Made by a program: the position numbers and the translations under genes. From Deltaproteobacteria bacterium (GTDB taxonomy: Bacteria; Desulfobacterota; Desulfobacteria; Desulfobacterales; ETH-SRB1): a DNA stretch of 16,677 bases. Below are positions 1 to 7,127 of this stretch, in pieces; position 1 is the stretch's first letter; every line of letters begins with the position of its first letter. The stretch is from positions 1-16,677 of the forward strand of contig JAJSZO010000032.1 of the NCBI GenBank assembly GCA_030262795.1, written 5' to 3'. The notes under the pieces are model-generated. The model was not told where the DNA came from. It saw only the letters and a program-made list of their open reading frames with translations, and made no database searches.

Positions 1-110
1 CTAAGCTATTCTATCAACTTTTGTGATTTGAGCCTATATTTGAGCTTCAGGCAAATTTGACCCAAATCTATGCGCCTACTTGGGGAAGTTAATTCGTCCA
101 CGTTCCTTAA
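1..110. repeat. Dispersed MITE-like repeat, right part, cut by window edge
   Basis: The right end at 59-110 matches 4885-4936 over 52 bases with two differences. It ends in the family signature CGTCCACGTTCCTTAA. The stretch before it (from about base 5) also resembles 4841-4884, including the shared words CTATTC/CTATTCC and CATCAACTTTT/ATCAACTTTT. This is therefore the right portion of the longer (~200-bp) form of the element, with the left end outside the window. A stretch at 20-44 is the near-exact reverse complement of 4804-4828, as expected for an internal hairpin arm. It lies downstream of recD and contains no gene. Confidence 0.8.
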
Positions 111-123
111 AGCGGGACAATTT

Positions 124-148
124 GTAGGGTGGACAGTGCCCATCCTAC
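124..148. other. Short hairpin downstream of recD
   Basis: GTAGGGTGG at 124-132 pairs with CCATCCTAC at 140-148 (9 bp, one mismatch, 7-base loop). It lies 55 bases beyond the recD stop. On the recD strand it is not followed by a clear T tract, so a terminator role is only possible. It could equally be a short palindromic repeat. Confidence 0.35.
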
Positions 149-202
149 TGTAACTTTTTGAGATTACAAGGTGTTCCGCCTTAAGTTGGTAGCCATTTTT
201 TC

Positions 203-2110
203 TTACCAGAGAGAATCATGAAGACCGGACTTGCGCTCAATTACCCTGAATATCGCAGTTCTTAAAACTTCTTTTTTGCCCAATATTGTTACACTCTGAC
301 CAGCCCTTGTAATAGCTGTATAAATAAGTTCCCTGGAAAGTACGGAATAATCCTTATCCGGCAAAACAAGATAAACGTTTTCAAACTCGGATCCCTGACT
401 CTTATGAACTGTTATTGCATAAACTGTTTCATGCCGGGGTAATCTGTAAGGCAAAAAATGTCTCAATTCTCCGGAAGTTCCAGGAAAAAATACATACATA
501 TCATTGCTGCCGGAACTTGGGATTGGCATTGTTATACCGATATCCCCGTTAAAAAGACCGAGTTTATAGTCATTGCTAATTATGAGAACCGGTCGGCCTC
601 TATACCATAAATTTTCAGTCTGTATCAGTTTTTCACGGCTCAATATCTGTTCGATAATTGCATTTACTGCATAGACCCCGAATTGTCCTGTCTTTACAGC
701 ACACAATATTTTAAACCGATTAAAAAGTTCAAGCGCAATGCCCGGATCATCAGTTTTGAGATATTCTGAATAGAACTCAATAACTTTATCCATAAGAATT
801 CGTTTAAAGTTATCAACTGACAGTATTTCTTCAAACATTATACTTCTGTTATTTTTATTTTTCAGCAGACTTAAAGCCTTATCAACGTTTCCAAGCTTCA
901 CAGCCTGGCTTAATCCGTTGATTCCACTGCCGTCAGCGAATCTATAATTTTTTTTCAAAATAACAATGTGATCATGTAAAACCTTTATGTCTTTATATTC
1001 TTTGATAGAATCCGCAAATTTTTCATATGTCAATTCTTCAATTTTATTAACAAAATTTGTTGTAAATCCACGAACATGGTCGCTGCCGCAAATATCGCCA
1101 AGCACTGAACCGGGATCCACTGATGCAAGCTGATTGCTGTCTCCTATCAGTATAAGCCTTGCATCAATTGGGACAGCCTGCATGAGTTTTGACATTAAGG
1201 GCAGATCAACCATTGAGGCTTCATCTACTACAACGATATCGGCGGAAAGGGGATTTTCAGAATTATGATGAAAAAAAGGAGAGCCAATAATAGTTTTCAG
1301 CAGCCTGTGAATTGTAAAAGCTTTTGTCGGTATAGCTGCTTTGATATAATCTTTGCAATTCAGCTTTTTTTTAATATTTTCGATGGACTCGCTTAACCTT
1401 GCCGCAGCTTTTCCTGTTGGAGCTGCAAGAAAAATTCTAAGGTTTTCTCCTTTACCTGCCTGCTCCAATAAAAGCGCCAGGATCTTTGCAACAGTTGTGG
1501 TTTTGCCTGTTCCCGGGCCGCCGGAAATAACGCAGAACTTCTTAAAAGCCGAAATTATAGCGGCAACCTTTTGCCAGTCAATATCGCCATCCATTCTTTC
1601 AGGGAAAAGTCTCTTCAGGCTGTCTTTTATAAGCGATAAATTTATGCTGTTAATATCTTCTCTAATACGTTGCTTTATAGAATCAGAAAGTTTTTTTTCA
1701 TACTCCCAGTAGCGATAAAGATAAAGTCTGCTTCCTTCATCAAGTATAAGAGGGCAAAGATCCCCCGGTCTTCCGACAATCCCGGTTGACATCAAATTGT
1801 TCTTCCACGCAGAAAGCCCGTGACATATAACAGCATCCCTTTCCTCATCTTTGTCAAGCAGCATCCTCCCTGCAAATGATGCAAGGTCAAGACACACATC
1901 TCCCTTGCCTGTAACATTACTTACAAGACCCGCTCCAAGAAAAACTTCCTGATAACTGCTGCCTGCAAGATCAGTCATAAATCCTGCAAAATGCATGTCT
2001 ATATCGGTTAGTATACCTGCTTGATGTAGTCTTGTTAAGTTGTTTTTATGCATAGTTACACCCATTGATTTATCAATCAATTTGTCAAAGTCAGCAAACT
2101 CAATATCCAT
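203..2110 (-). CDS. recD: RecD-type helicase, exodeoxyribonuclease V alpha subunit
   Basis: Predicted 5'-3' superfamily 1 DNA helicase, the alpha subunit of RecBCD, which processes double-strand ends. With the start at 2110 the protein is 635 aa, close to E. coli RecD (608 aa). Walker A is GGPGTGKT at about 197-204. Walker B is VVVDEAS with the D-E pair near 296-297. The motif LIGDSNQLASVDPGSVLGD follows, then a late motif VHKSQGSEF near 568-576 and YTAITRA near 597-603, all typical of RecD. The N-terminal domain carries the LTRLHQAGIL-type region. An ATG at 2212 is also in frame, but it would put 113 bases inside galE. The ATG at 2110 overlaps only the last 11 bases of galE, which fits translational coupling, so I chose it. 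recB and recC are not in the window and could lie to the left. The pairing with galE is probably incidental. Family assignment is secure; subunit membership is inferred. Confidence 0.9.
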   Translation of the reverse strand: MDIEFADFDKLIDKSMGVTMHKNNLTRLHQAGILTDIDMHFAGFMTDLAGSSYQEVFLGAGLVSNVTGKGDVCLDLASFAGRMLLDKDEERDAVICHGLSAWKNNLMSTGIVGRPGDLCPLILDEGSRLYLYRYWEYEKKLSDSIKQRIREDINSINLSLIKDSLKRLFPERMDGDIDWQKVAAIISAFKKFCVISGGPGTGKTTTVAKILALLLEQAGKGENLRIFLAAPTGKAAARLSESIENIKKKLNCKDYIKAAIPTKAFTIHRLLKTIIGSPFFHHNSENPLSADIVVVDEASMVDLPLMSKLMQAVPIDARLILIGDSNQLASVDPGSVLGDICGSDHVRGFTTNFVNKIEELTYEKFADSIKEYKDIKVLHDHIVILKKNYRFADGSGINGLSQAVKLGNVDKALSLLKNKNNRSIMFEEILSVDNFKRILMDKVIEFYSEYLKTDDPGIALELFNRFKILCAVKTGQFGVYAVNAIIEQILSREKLIQTENLWYRGRPVLIISNDYKLGLFNGDIGITMPIPSSGSNDMYVFFPGTSGELRHFLPYRLPRHETVYAITVHKSQGSEFENVYLVLPDKDYSVLSRELIYTAITRAGQSVTILGKKEVLRTAIFRVIERKSGLHDSLW

Positions 2111-3107
2111 TTGGATTTTTTTCTTGCCATTGCCATGCATCAGCGCACATTTGATTGATATCGTATTGGGCAGCCCACCCCAGTTGTTTATTTGCTTTAG
2201 TTGGGTCGGCAAAACATGTTGCTATATCTCCAGGTCGGCGGTCAATAATTTTATGTGGTATTTTCCTTCCGGAGGCCTTTTCAAAAGCCGATATTATTTC
2301 GAAAACGCTATAGCCCCGTCCCGTACCAATATTGTAGGTTTCAATTCCGAAATTTGATTTGAATTTGGATAGAGCGCTTATGTGGGCTGTTGCGAGATCA
2401 ACAACGTGAATGTAATCACGGACTCCTGTGCCATCGGGTGTGGGGTAATTACTGCCAAACACGGAAAGCTCGGAAAGCTTACCGACTGCCACCTGACAGA
2501 TATAGGGAAAAAGATTGTTGGGGATTCCATTTGGGTCCTCTCCAATCTGACCACTGGGGTGGGCTCCAACAGGATTAAAATAACGAAGAAGAACAACATT
2601 CCAATTTTTATCAGCCTCGAAAAGATCTTTCAGAATATCTTCAATCATCAACTTTGAACGACCATAGGGATTAGTCGGATTAACAGGAAACTCTTCTCTG
2701 ATCGGAACTTTTTTTGGATCGCCATATACTGTGGCAGAAGAACTGAAAACTATATTTTTAACATTATTATTGTTCATGACACTGCAAAGAACCAGCGTCC
2801 CTACCACATTGTTGTGATAATATTTAAGAGGAGCGGATACGGATTCACCAACAGCTTTAAGCCCGGCAAAATGAATTACCGCGTCAATTTTTGATTTTTG
2901 AAAAACATTATTTAACGCGTGCTGATCAAGCAGGTCGATCAAATGGAACTCAAGAGTTTTTCCGGTTAGCTTCTGTACACGTTTTAAGGACTCCATTTTA
3001 CTGTTGGAAAGGTTGTCCACCACCACCACATCATATCCTGCACATAAAAGCTCCATGCAGGTATGGCTTCCAATATATCCGGCACCACCTGTTACTAATA
3101 TTTTCAT
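2100..3107 (-). CDS. galE: UDP-glucose 4-epimerase
   Basis: Interconverts UDP-glucose and UDP-galactose in the cytoplasm, supplying sugar nucleotides for polysaccharide and lipopolysaccharide. The protein is 335 aa, the usual GalE length. The NAD-binding glycine motif GGAGYIG is at residues 7-13, SSSATVYG places the catalytic Ser at 124, and the YxxxK pair is Tyr148/Lys152 (NPYGRSK), the same spacing as in E. coli GalE. The start at 3107 has GGAAGGA about 7 bases upstream and begins directly with MKILVTGG. A 19-codon in-frame extension to an ATG at 3164 also exists, but its first part is encoded by a dispersed repeat (3122-3172) and is not a conserved GalE N-terminus. The gene follows the sigma-54 activator (stop 3189) after 81 bp that are mostly repeat, and overlaps recD. 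A role in exopolysaccharide supply would suit the neighbourhood but is inference. Confidence 0.95.
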   Translation of the reverse strand: MKILVTGGAGYIGSHTCMELLCAGYDVVVVDNLSNSKMESLKRVQKLTGKTLEFHLIDLLDQHALNNVFQKSKIDAVIHFAGLKAVGESVSAPLKYYHNNVVGTLVLCSVMNNNNVKNIVFSSSATVYGDPKKVPIREEFPVNPTNPYGRSKLMIEDILKDLFEADKNWNVVLLRYFNPVGAHPSGQIGEDPNGIPNNLFPYICQVAVGKLSELSVFGSNYPTPDGTGVRDYIHVVDLATAHISALSKFKSNFGIETYNIGTGRGYSVFEIISAFEKASGRKIPHKIIDRRPGDIATCFADPTKANKQLGWAAQYDINQMCADAWQWQEKNPNGY

Positions 3108-3121
3108 GGGTATGTCCTTCC

Positions 3122-3172
3122 GACACAAATCTATGCGCCTACTTGTGGAAGTTGTTTCGTCCACGTTCCTAA
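3122..3172. repeat. Dispersed repeat, right-end copy upstream of galE
   Basis: This 51-base copy reads ACAAATCTATGCGCCTACTT near its left and ends CGTCCACGTTCCTAA. It matches 59-110, 4671-4724 and 4885-4936 with a few substitutions each. Only the right half of the element is present. It fills most of the gap between the activator gene and galE, just upstream of the galE ribosome-binding site, and creates the spurious N-terminal extension of the galE reading frame. Confidence 0.85.
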
Positions 3173-3188
3173 TCTTTTTGTTTTGTCG

Positions 3189-4526
3189 TTATAGACCATA
3201 TTCCTTTGTTTTACCGAGAAGGCTTTTGTAGCTGACATTAAGTAACCTGGCCGCTGTTTTTTTGTTTCTCCCTGAAACATTCAGCGCCTTTGTTATTGCA
3301 CTTTCTTCAGCCTGCCTCGCTATTTTACGGGTTATTTCTTTTAGGGAGAGCCGGCCGATATTGTCATATAATTCCTGTTTTATTTTATCCTTCAAGTACT
3401 CTCCGACTTTTTTCTTTTTCAGTTCATTCAGTGCGAAATTCTCGTTTTCGAGCGCTATAATACTTTTTATGGTATTTTCCAATTCCCTGACATTTCCGGG
3501 CCAGTCATAATTTATAAACATATTGCACAATTTTTTCGATAGGTTGACAGGCTTTTTCTTATAAAAAAGACAGTATTTTTCGATAAAGTATTCCATCAGC
3601 AAACTGATATCCTTTTTTCGTTTTCTCAACGGCGGGATAACTATGTTAATGACATTGAGTCTATAATAAAGATCCTGGCGCAAGCATTCCTGTTTGATTA
3701 ATTCCAATGGATTCGCATTGGTAGCGGCTATTATTCTGACATTGACTTTAGAATTTTCAATGCCGCCAATCGTAGATAATTCTCCATCCTGAAGCACTTG
3801 CAGAAATTTTGCCTGTATAAAGCGTGGTACTTCGGAGATTTCATCCAAAAACATGGTACCTGAGTCGGCTATGTTAAATTTGCCTGATTTGTCTTTCAGT
3901 GCGCCGGTAAATGCCCCTTTTTTATATCCAAAAAGTTCACTTTCAAGGAGCGAAGATGGGATGTTTGCACAGTTTATTTCTAAAAAAGGACTATTTTTTC
4001 TATTGGAATTATTGTGAATAGCCTTAGCTACGAGTCCTTTCCCTGTACCGGTCTCACCCAGAATTAAAACAGAGAGATCAGTATCGCTGATGCTGGCAAT
4101 AACCTTTCTAATTTCATATATTTTTTTTGTATTACCCATAATGAATGGTTCATTATGGACGTTACGAGGGAGCTTCTCATTATTTTTGATGAATTGTTTC
4201 TCAATAGCCTTTTTTAAAATGTATGGATGGAGCGGCTTTCCCAAGTATGTCAAATTATTGTTTTTCCTTATAGCATAGATATCCTCTTGAGAAATCACAA
4301 TAAGAGAAAGGGAGTTATGTCTTATTGCTTTAAGGAGGATGGGAGATACTGTATGCCCTGTTTCAAATATGGTCAATTTGGGATTCAGGCTGGTAAACGT
4401 GTCCCATGTTAGAGAGTGACCTGTCAACACAGCATGTTGGATGCCGAATTGGTTTACCAGGCTCTTTAAATATTCCCCGTAACTATAATTCGTTGCGTTG
4501 ATAAGAATCGGAGAGGTATTTGCCAT
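3189..4526 (-). CDS. Sigma-54 enhancer-binding protein with degenerate receiver domain
   Basis: NtrC-family transcription activator of 445 aa. Residues 1-115 look like a response-regulator receiver. They keep the late KP pair (Lys96), but the acidic pair after the first strand is replaced (ILINATN) and the phospho-acceptor position appears to be Glu55 (LTIFET) instead of Asp. The AAA+ domain is complete: Walker A GETGTGKG 157-164, the sigma-54 contact loop GAFTGA 204-209, Walker B FLDE 226-229, then RQDLYYRL and WPGNVRELEN. The C-terminus (about 405-445) is a Fis-type helix-turn-helix. The start at 4526 has GGGA 8 bases upstream, and a perfect palindrome at 4545-4563 lies just ahead of it. 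The protein can therefore hydrolyse ATP and remodel sigma-54 holoenzyme, but may not be controlled by phosphorylation. Its target is unknown; the sigma-54 promoter at 7128 is the nearest candidate. Family certain, receiver reading inferred. Confidence 0.9.
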   Translation of the reverse strand: MANTSPILINATNYSYGEYLKSLVNQFGIQHAVLTGHSLTWDTFTSLNPKLTIFETGHTVSPILLKAIRHNSLSLIVISQEDIYAIRKNNNLTYLGKPLHPYILKKAIEKQFIKNNEKLPRNVHNEPFIMGNTKKIYEIRKVIASISDTDLSVLILGETGTGKGLVAKAIHNNSNRKNSPFLEINCANIPSSLLESELFGYKKGAFTGALKDKSGKFNIADSGTMFLDEISEVPRFIQAKFLQVLQDGELSTIGGIENSKVNVRIIAATNANPLELIKQECLRQDLYYRLNVINIVIPPLRKRKKDISLLMEYFIEKYCLFYKKKPVNLSKKLCNMFINYDWPGNVRELENTIKSIIALENENFALNELKKKKVGEYLKDKIKQELYDNIGRLSLKEITRKIARQAEESAITKALNVSGRNKKTAARLLNVSYKSLLGKTKEYGL

Positions 4527-4544
4527 ATTGTCGTCCCAAAGTTA

Positions 4545-4563
4545 GCAGTTAATCGTTAACTGC
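4545..4563. promoter_or_regulatory. Perfect palindrome in front of the sigma-54 activator gene
   Basis: GCAGTTAA-TCG-TTAACTGC is a perfect 8-bp inverted repeat with a 3-base centre, ending 19 bases before the start codon at 4526. The position fits an operator for autoregulation or a short leader hairpin. No other copy was noticed in the window. Its function is inferred from position only. Confidence 0.4.
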
Positions 4564-4608
4564 AGCAATTCTAATTTTGAAGAATAACAATTGTAAAAAA
4601 TACCATAA

Positions 4609-4724
4609 TTAGAAACGTGGACAAAATAACTTTCCCAACTATGCATCACAGCTTCAGGCCGCCTTTATCCGACCCAAATCTATGCGCCTGCTTGTGGAAA
4701 TTATTTCGTTCATGTTCCTTAGAA
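4609..4724. repeat. Complete short MITE-like element (116 bp)
   Basis: The left end starts TTAGAAACGTGGACAAAATA and the right end, read from the other strand, starts TTCTAAGGAACATGAACGAA, so the ends are imperfect inverted repeats of about 28 bases. The middle contains ATGCATCACAGCTTCAGGCC, then GACCCAAATCTATGCGCC. This is the short form of the family, with both ends present. The left 58 bases (4609-4666) are identical to 4739-4796. I see no convincing target-site duplication. Confidence 0.8.
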
Positions 4725-4738
4725 TTGCTGTCGTGTCG

Positions 4739-4936
4739 TTAGAAACGTGGACAAAATAACTTTCCCAACTATGCATCACAGCTTCAGGCCGCCTTTGCCA
4801 AATCTCAAATATAGGCTCAGATCACAAACATATTGAAATAGCTCGCTATTCCATCAACTTTTATGATCTGATTTGGGCAAATTCGACCCAAATCTGTGCG
4901 CCTACTTGGGGAAATTAATTCGTCCACGTTCCTTAA
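4739..4936. repeat. Complete long MITE-like element (198 bp) with internal hairpin
   Basis: The left end is identical to 4609-4666 for 58 bases. The right end (4885-4936) matches 59-110 with two differences. Between them the element carries an extra core absent from the short form. The core has an imperfect 11-bp hairpin (CAGATCACAAA 4818-4828 with TTTATGATCTG 4860-4870) and a perfect 8-bp inverted repeat (GATTTGGG 4870-4877 with CCCAAATC 4887-4894). The inverted ends plus nested dyads suggest a non-autonomous mobile element. It contains no coding sequence. Confidence 0.8.
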
Positions 4937-5239
4937 TTCCATATTTTGATATATTGAGAAAGCAAGAGTTGTGCCATGGATTGGATGATTGGGGTGGCAT
5001 GGACAAATTTGTTTGTCCATGCCTTGTATGATTGAATGCTGAAATGCTGGAATTGAAGGATTGGTTACCGGTTGTATGAACTTTCATTTTTTAACTTTCA
5101 CCTTATTACATCTTTCAGATTTGAGCAAGATTGGAAGGATTTCCTGAAAGAGAGACTAATGTCTTGCACATGATATGCAAAATGTTTCAACCTGTGCTGT
5201 TAGATAATTCCTGAGCTTTTCGGTTGGTTTGCGTGGCTA
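4937..5239. other. Gene-free spacer between the two activator genes
   Basis: I see no gene in these 303 bases. The first half holds the strong hairpin at 4996-5023 and a low-complexity run built from GATTG, GGATT and GAATG words (about 4980-5070). The rest is AT-rich sequence downstream of the 5240-6268 gene with no obvious signal. Confidence 0.6.
4996..5023. other. Perfect 12-bp hairpin
   Basis: GGCATGGACAAA at 4996-5007 pairs perfectly with TTTGTCCATGCC at 5012-5023 around a four-base loop. It lies about 215 bases beyond the stop of the leftward activator gene ending at 5240. Neither strand shows a clear T tract, so it is not a textbook terminator. It may be an RNA-processing stem, a protein site or another repeat end. 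Confidence 0.6.
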
Positions 5240-6268
5240 TCAATGCGGTTTAATTCCCATGTCTTTTATCTTATAAAGAAGAGTTCTATAGCTGATTTTC
5301 AGAACCTTGGCGGTTTTTTTTCTATTCCAATTGTTTTCATCAAGTACTTTCTTGACTATTTCTTTTTCAACCTTAAAAACGGCCCTGTCCCTGATTTCCT
5401 TCAAAGAGAAAAAGTCCCTGGTGTCCGGTTCATTTATGTGAGTATCGGAAGAAGGGTTTTTTGTTTCGAGTTGTAAATATTTTTTGTTTAGTTGTTGCTC
5501 TCTATTTACTTGTACCAGGAATTCATTTTCGAATTCATCTGTATTGCTACTGCCGAGTATGGCGAAGCGTTTTATATGGTTTTCGAGCTGGCGAATATTC
5601 CCAGGCCAATGATATTGATAAAAGAGATCAATAATACGGGAAGGAATCTTGATATCGTGGAGTTGATATGTTTCTTGCTGCTGTTTTAAAAAACAATTAA
5701 TCAGCAATTCCAGATCTTCTTTACGTTCCCTTAAAGGTGGAACAACTATCTTGATAATGTTAATGCGATAATAAAGATCTTCTCTAAAACTGCCGGAGAT
5801 TATATCGGCTTTAAGGTCGCGATTGGTGGCTGTAATTACCCTTGCTGCTATCTCAATATTTTTATAACCCCCTAACCTTGGAAATTCTCGATCTTGCAGT
5901 ATCTGCAACAGCTTGGCTTGAACAAACGGTGGGATTTCACCAATCTCATCAAGAAGGATAGAACCATCATCAGCGAGCTCAAATTTGCCTAATTTTTGTT
6001 GATCAGCTCCGGTGAATGCTCCCTTCTCATAACCAAAAAGTTCGCTTTCTATTAGTTCCGTTGGCAAGGCAGTGCAATTTACTTTAATAAAAGGCTTTGA
6101 TTTTCTTTGAGAATAATAATGAAGAGATCGAGCTACCAGTTCCTTTCCCACACCAGTTTCGCCGCAAATAAGTACATTCAGATCAATATCTGCCAACTTT
6201 CTGACCAACTCTTTAATCTTTTCAATTGGTTCACTGTTACCTAAAATTACGGGTTCCGGAAAAAACAT
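5240..6268 (-). CDS. Sigma-54 activator lacking a sensory domain (PspF-like architecture)
   Basis: A 342-aa sigma-54-dependent activator consisting of a AAA+ domain and a DNA-binding domain only. Walker A is GETGVGKE 36-43, the sigma-54 loop GAFTGA is 83-88, Walker B is ILLDE 104-108, followed by REDLYYRI and WPGNIRQLEN. A variable linker rich in polar residues (about 240-290) precedes a Fis-type helix-turn-helix (about 300-342). An in-frame TAA lies four codons upstream of the ATG at 6268, so no longer N-terminus is possible in this frame. The upstream GGAG is 13 bases away, a weak ribosome site. The gene follows the single-domain response regulator by 58 bp on the same strand, so together they look like an NtrC-type regulator split in two. 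The receiver might act in trans. A likely target is the sigma-54 promoter at 7128. Family certain; partner and target inferred. Confidence 0.92.
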   Translation of the reverse strand: MFFPEPVILGNSEPIEKIKELVRKLADIDLNVLICGETGVGKELVARSLHYYSQRKSKPFIKVNCTALPTELIESELFGYEKGAFTGADQQKLGKFELADDGSILLDEIGEIPPFVQAKLLQILQDREFPRLGGYKNIEIAARVITATNRDLKADIISGSFREDLYYRINIIKIVVPPLRERKEDLELLINCFLKQQQETYQLHDIKIPSRIIDLFYQYHWPGNIRQLENHIKRFAILGSSNTDEFENEFLVQVNREQQLNKKYLQLETKNPSSDTHINEPDTRDFFSLKEIRDRAVFKVEKEIVKKVLDENNWNRKKTAKVLKISYRTLLYKIKDMGIKPH

Positions 6269-6326
6269 AAAGAAAACTTAGCTCCGTTTCGCGATTGGTC
6301 AAGTGGTGACGTTCCTAACCTAATAT

Positions 6327-6692
6327 CTATTTGTCTTCTAATAAGGTTTTGATAGATTCAGCTAATTCTTTAAATTCAAAAGGCTTATGTAATATCTTGT
6401 CGGCATGTTCTTCTTCAGCTAACTTTTCCGGGAAATAGCCATCTCCCGTAATGCAGATAATCGGAACTTCGGGATGCCTGATTTTTGCCATTTTGATGAC
6501 TCCTATACCGCTTACATGAGGTAGAACAACATCTGTAATGATCAAGTCAAAAACTTCCCTGTTGATCATTTCTATCCCTTTGAGTCCATTTTTTGCTTTT
6601 AAAACAAGACATCCTGATTCTTCGAGAAATTCTTCGATGATTGTTCGAATTAAATCATCATGTTCTATGAAAAGTATAGTTTTTTTAGGCAT
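6327..6692 (-). CDS. Single-domain response regulator (receiver only)
   Basis: A 121-aa CheY-like receiver with no output domain. Its active-site residues are intact: acidic residues Glu10, Asp12 and Asp13 (IEHDD), phospho-acceptor Asp54 (LIITDVVLP), Thr82 (CITGDG) and Lys103 (LHKPFE). It should therefore be phosphorylatable. It lies just upstream of, and on the same strand as, the AAA+/Fis activator that lacks a receiver, in a different reading frame. A plausible reading is that the phosphorylated receiver controls that activator in trans; a role in another phosphorelay is equally possible. No intact histidine kinase is in the window. The start at 6692 has only a weak upstream GGGT. A short GC-rich hairpin (6717-6729) lies in its leader. 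Confidence 0.92.
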   Translation of the reverse strand: MPKKTILFIEHDDLIRTIIEEFLEESGCLVLKAKNGLKGIEMINREVFDLIITDVVLPHVSGIGVIKMAKIRHPEVPIICITGDGYFPEKLAEEEHADKILHKPFEFKELAESIKTLLEDK

Positions 6693-6716
6693 TTTGAAGA
6701 CCCATGATTAGCTGGT

Positions 6717-6729
6717 GCGCCTTCGGCGC
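6717..6729. other. GC-rich hairpin in response-regulator leader
   Basis: GCGCC-TTC-GGCGC is a perfect 5-bp stem with a 3-base loop, embedded in otherwise AT-rich DNA and starting 25 bases upstream of the response-regulator start codon. It could be an attenuating leader stem or a REP-like remnant. No direct evidence separates these. Confidence 0.35.
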
Positions 6730-7127
6730 GGGGGGTAATGGCTGATAGCTCACCTATATTTTATAGCATTTAATCATAATAGAAATGAAAAAATCAAGTA
6801 AAATGATAATCAAATGTGAAATAGTTTTCCACTATAGTGCAAAAGTTATCTCTTTTTGTGTGCAATGCATTTCACTTTTATTGAACATCAAGCCTAAAAA
6901 TTTGTCCTGATTCTGTTTAAGCACAAAAAAAATCGTATCTGTATTGTTGCTTGGGATATAAATTATTGCGAAATCATTTTTTATTACTTATGGATAACTA
7001 TATGATATCAATTCCTTTATTGAGACGTTTTATTTTTATATACTATCGGCCAGTTTTTTGTTTCCTAAAATTTATCAGCGTTTTTTAAAACTTTATTCAT
7101 AGTAAAACTCTATTATTCTCATAAGAA

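Noticed and set aside
2111..2212. Longer RecD start at 2212
   Set aside because: It would overlap the conserved end of galE by 113 bases; the 2110 start gives the family length and a short coupling overlap.
2382..2657. Open frames of 60-130 codons opposite or inside galE, recD, the TPR gene and the other large genes
   Set aside because: They lie within clearly conserved genes in other frames, show no recognisable domain or ribosome site, and read as low-complexity shadows of the real coding strand.
3108..3164. A 19-residue N-terminal extension of GalE
   Set aside because: Most of it is encoded by a dispersed repeat, and the internal start at 3107 has a good ribosome site and the normal GalE N-terminus.
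4609..4936. CRISPR array
   Set aside because: The repeats differ in length, orientation and spacing and have inverted ends; there are no regular unique spacers and no cas genes.
4817..5087. Minus-strand frames of 61 and 67 codons in the spacer
   Set aside because: They are built from the long repeat's right end and the 4996-5023 hairpin, with no conserved protein features.
6830..6839. CACTATAGTG as an activator-binding site
   Set aside because: It is a perfect 10-bp palindrome in a promising place, but it is short, occurs once as far as I can see, and has no matching half-sites nearby.
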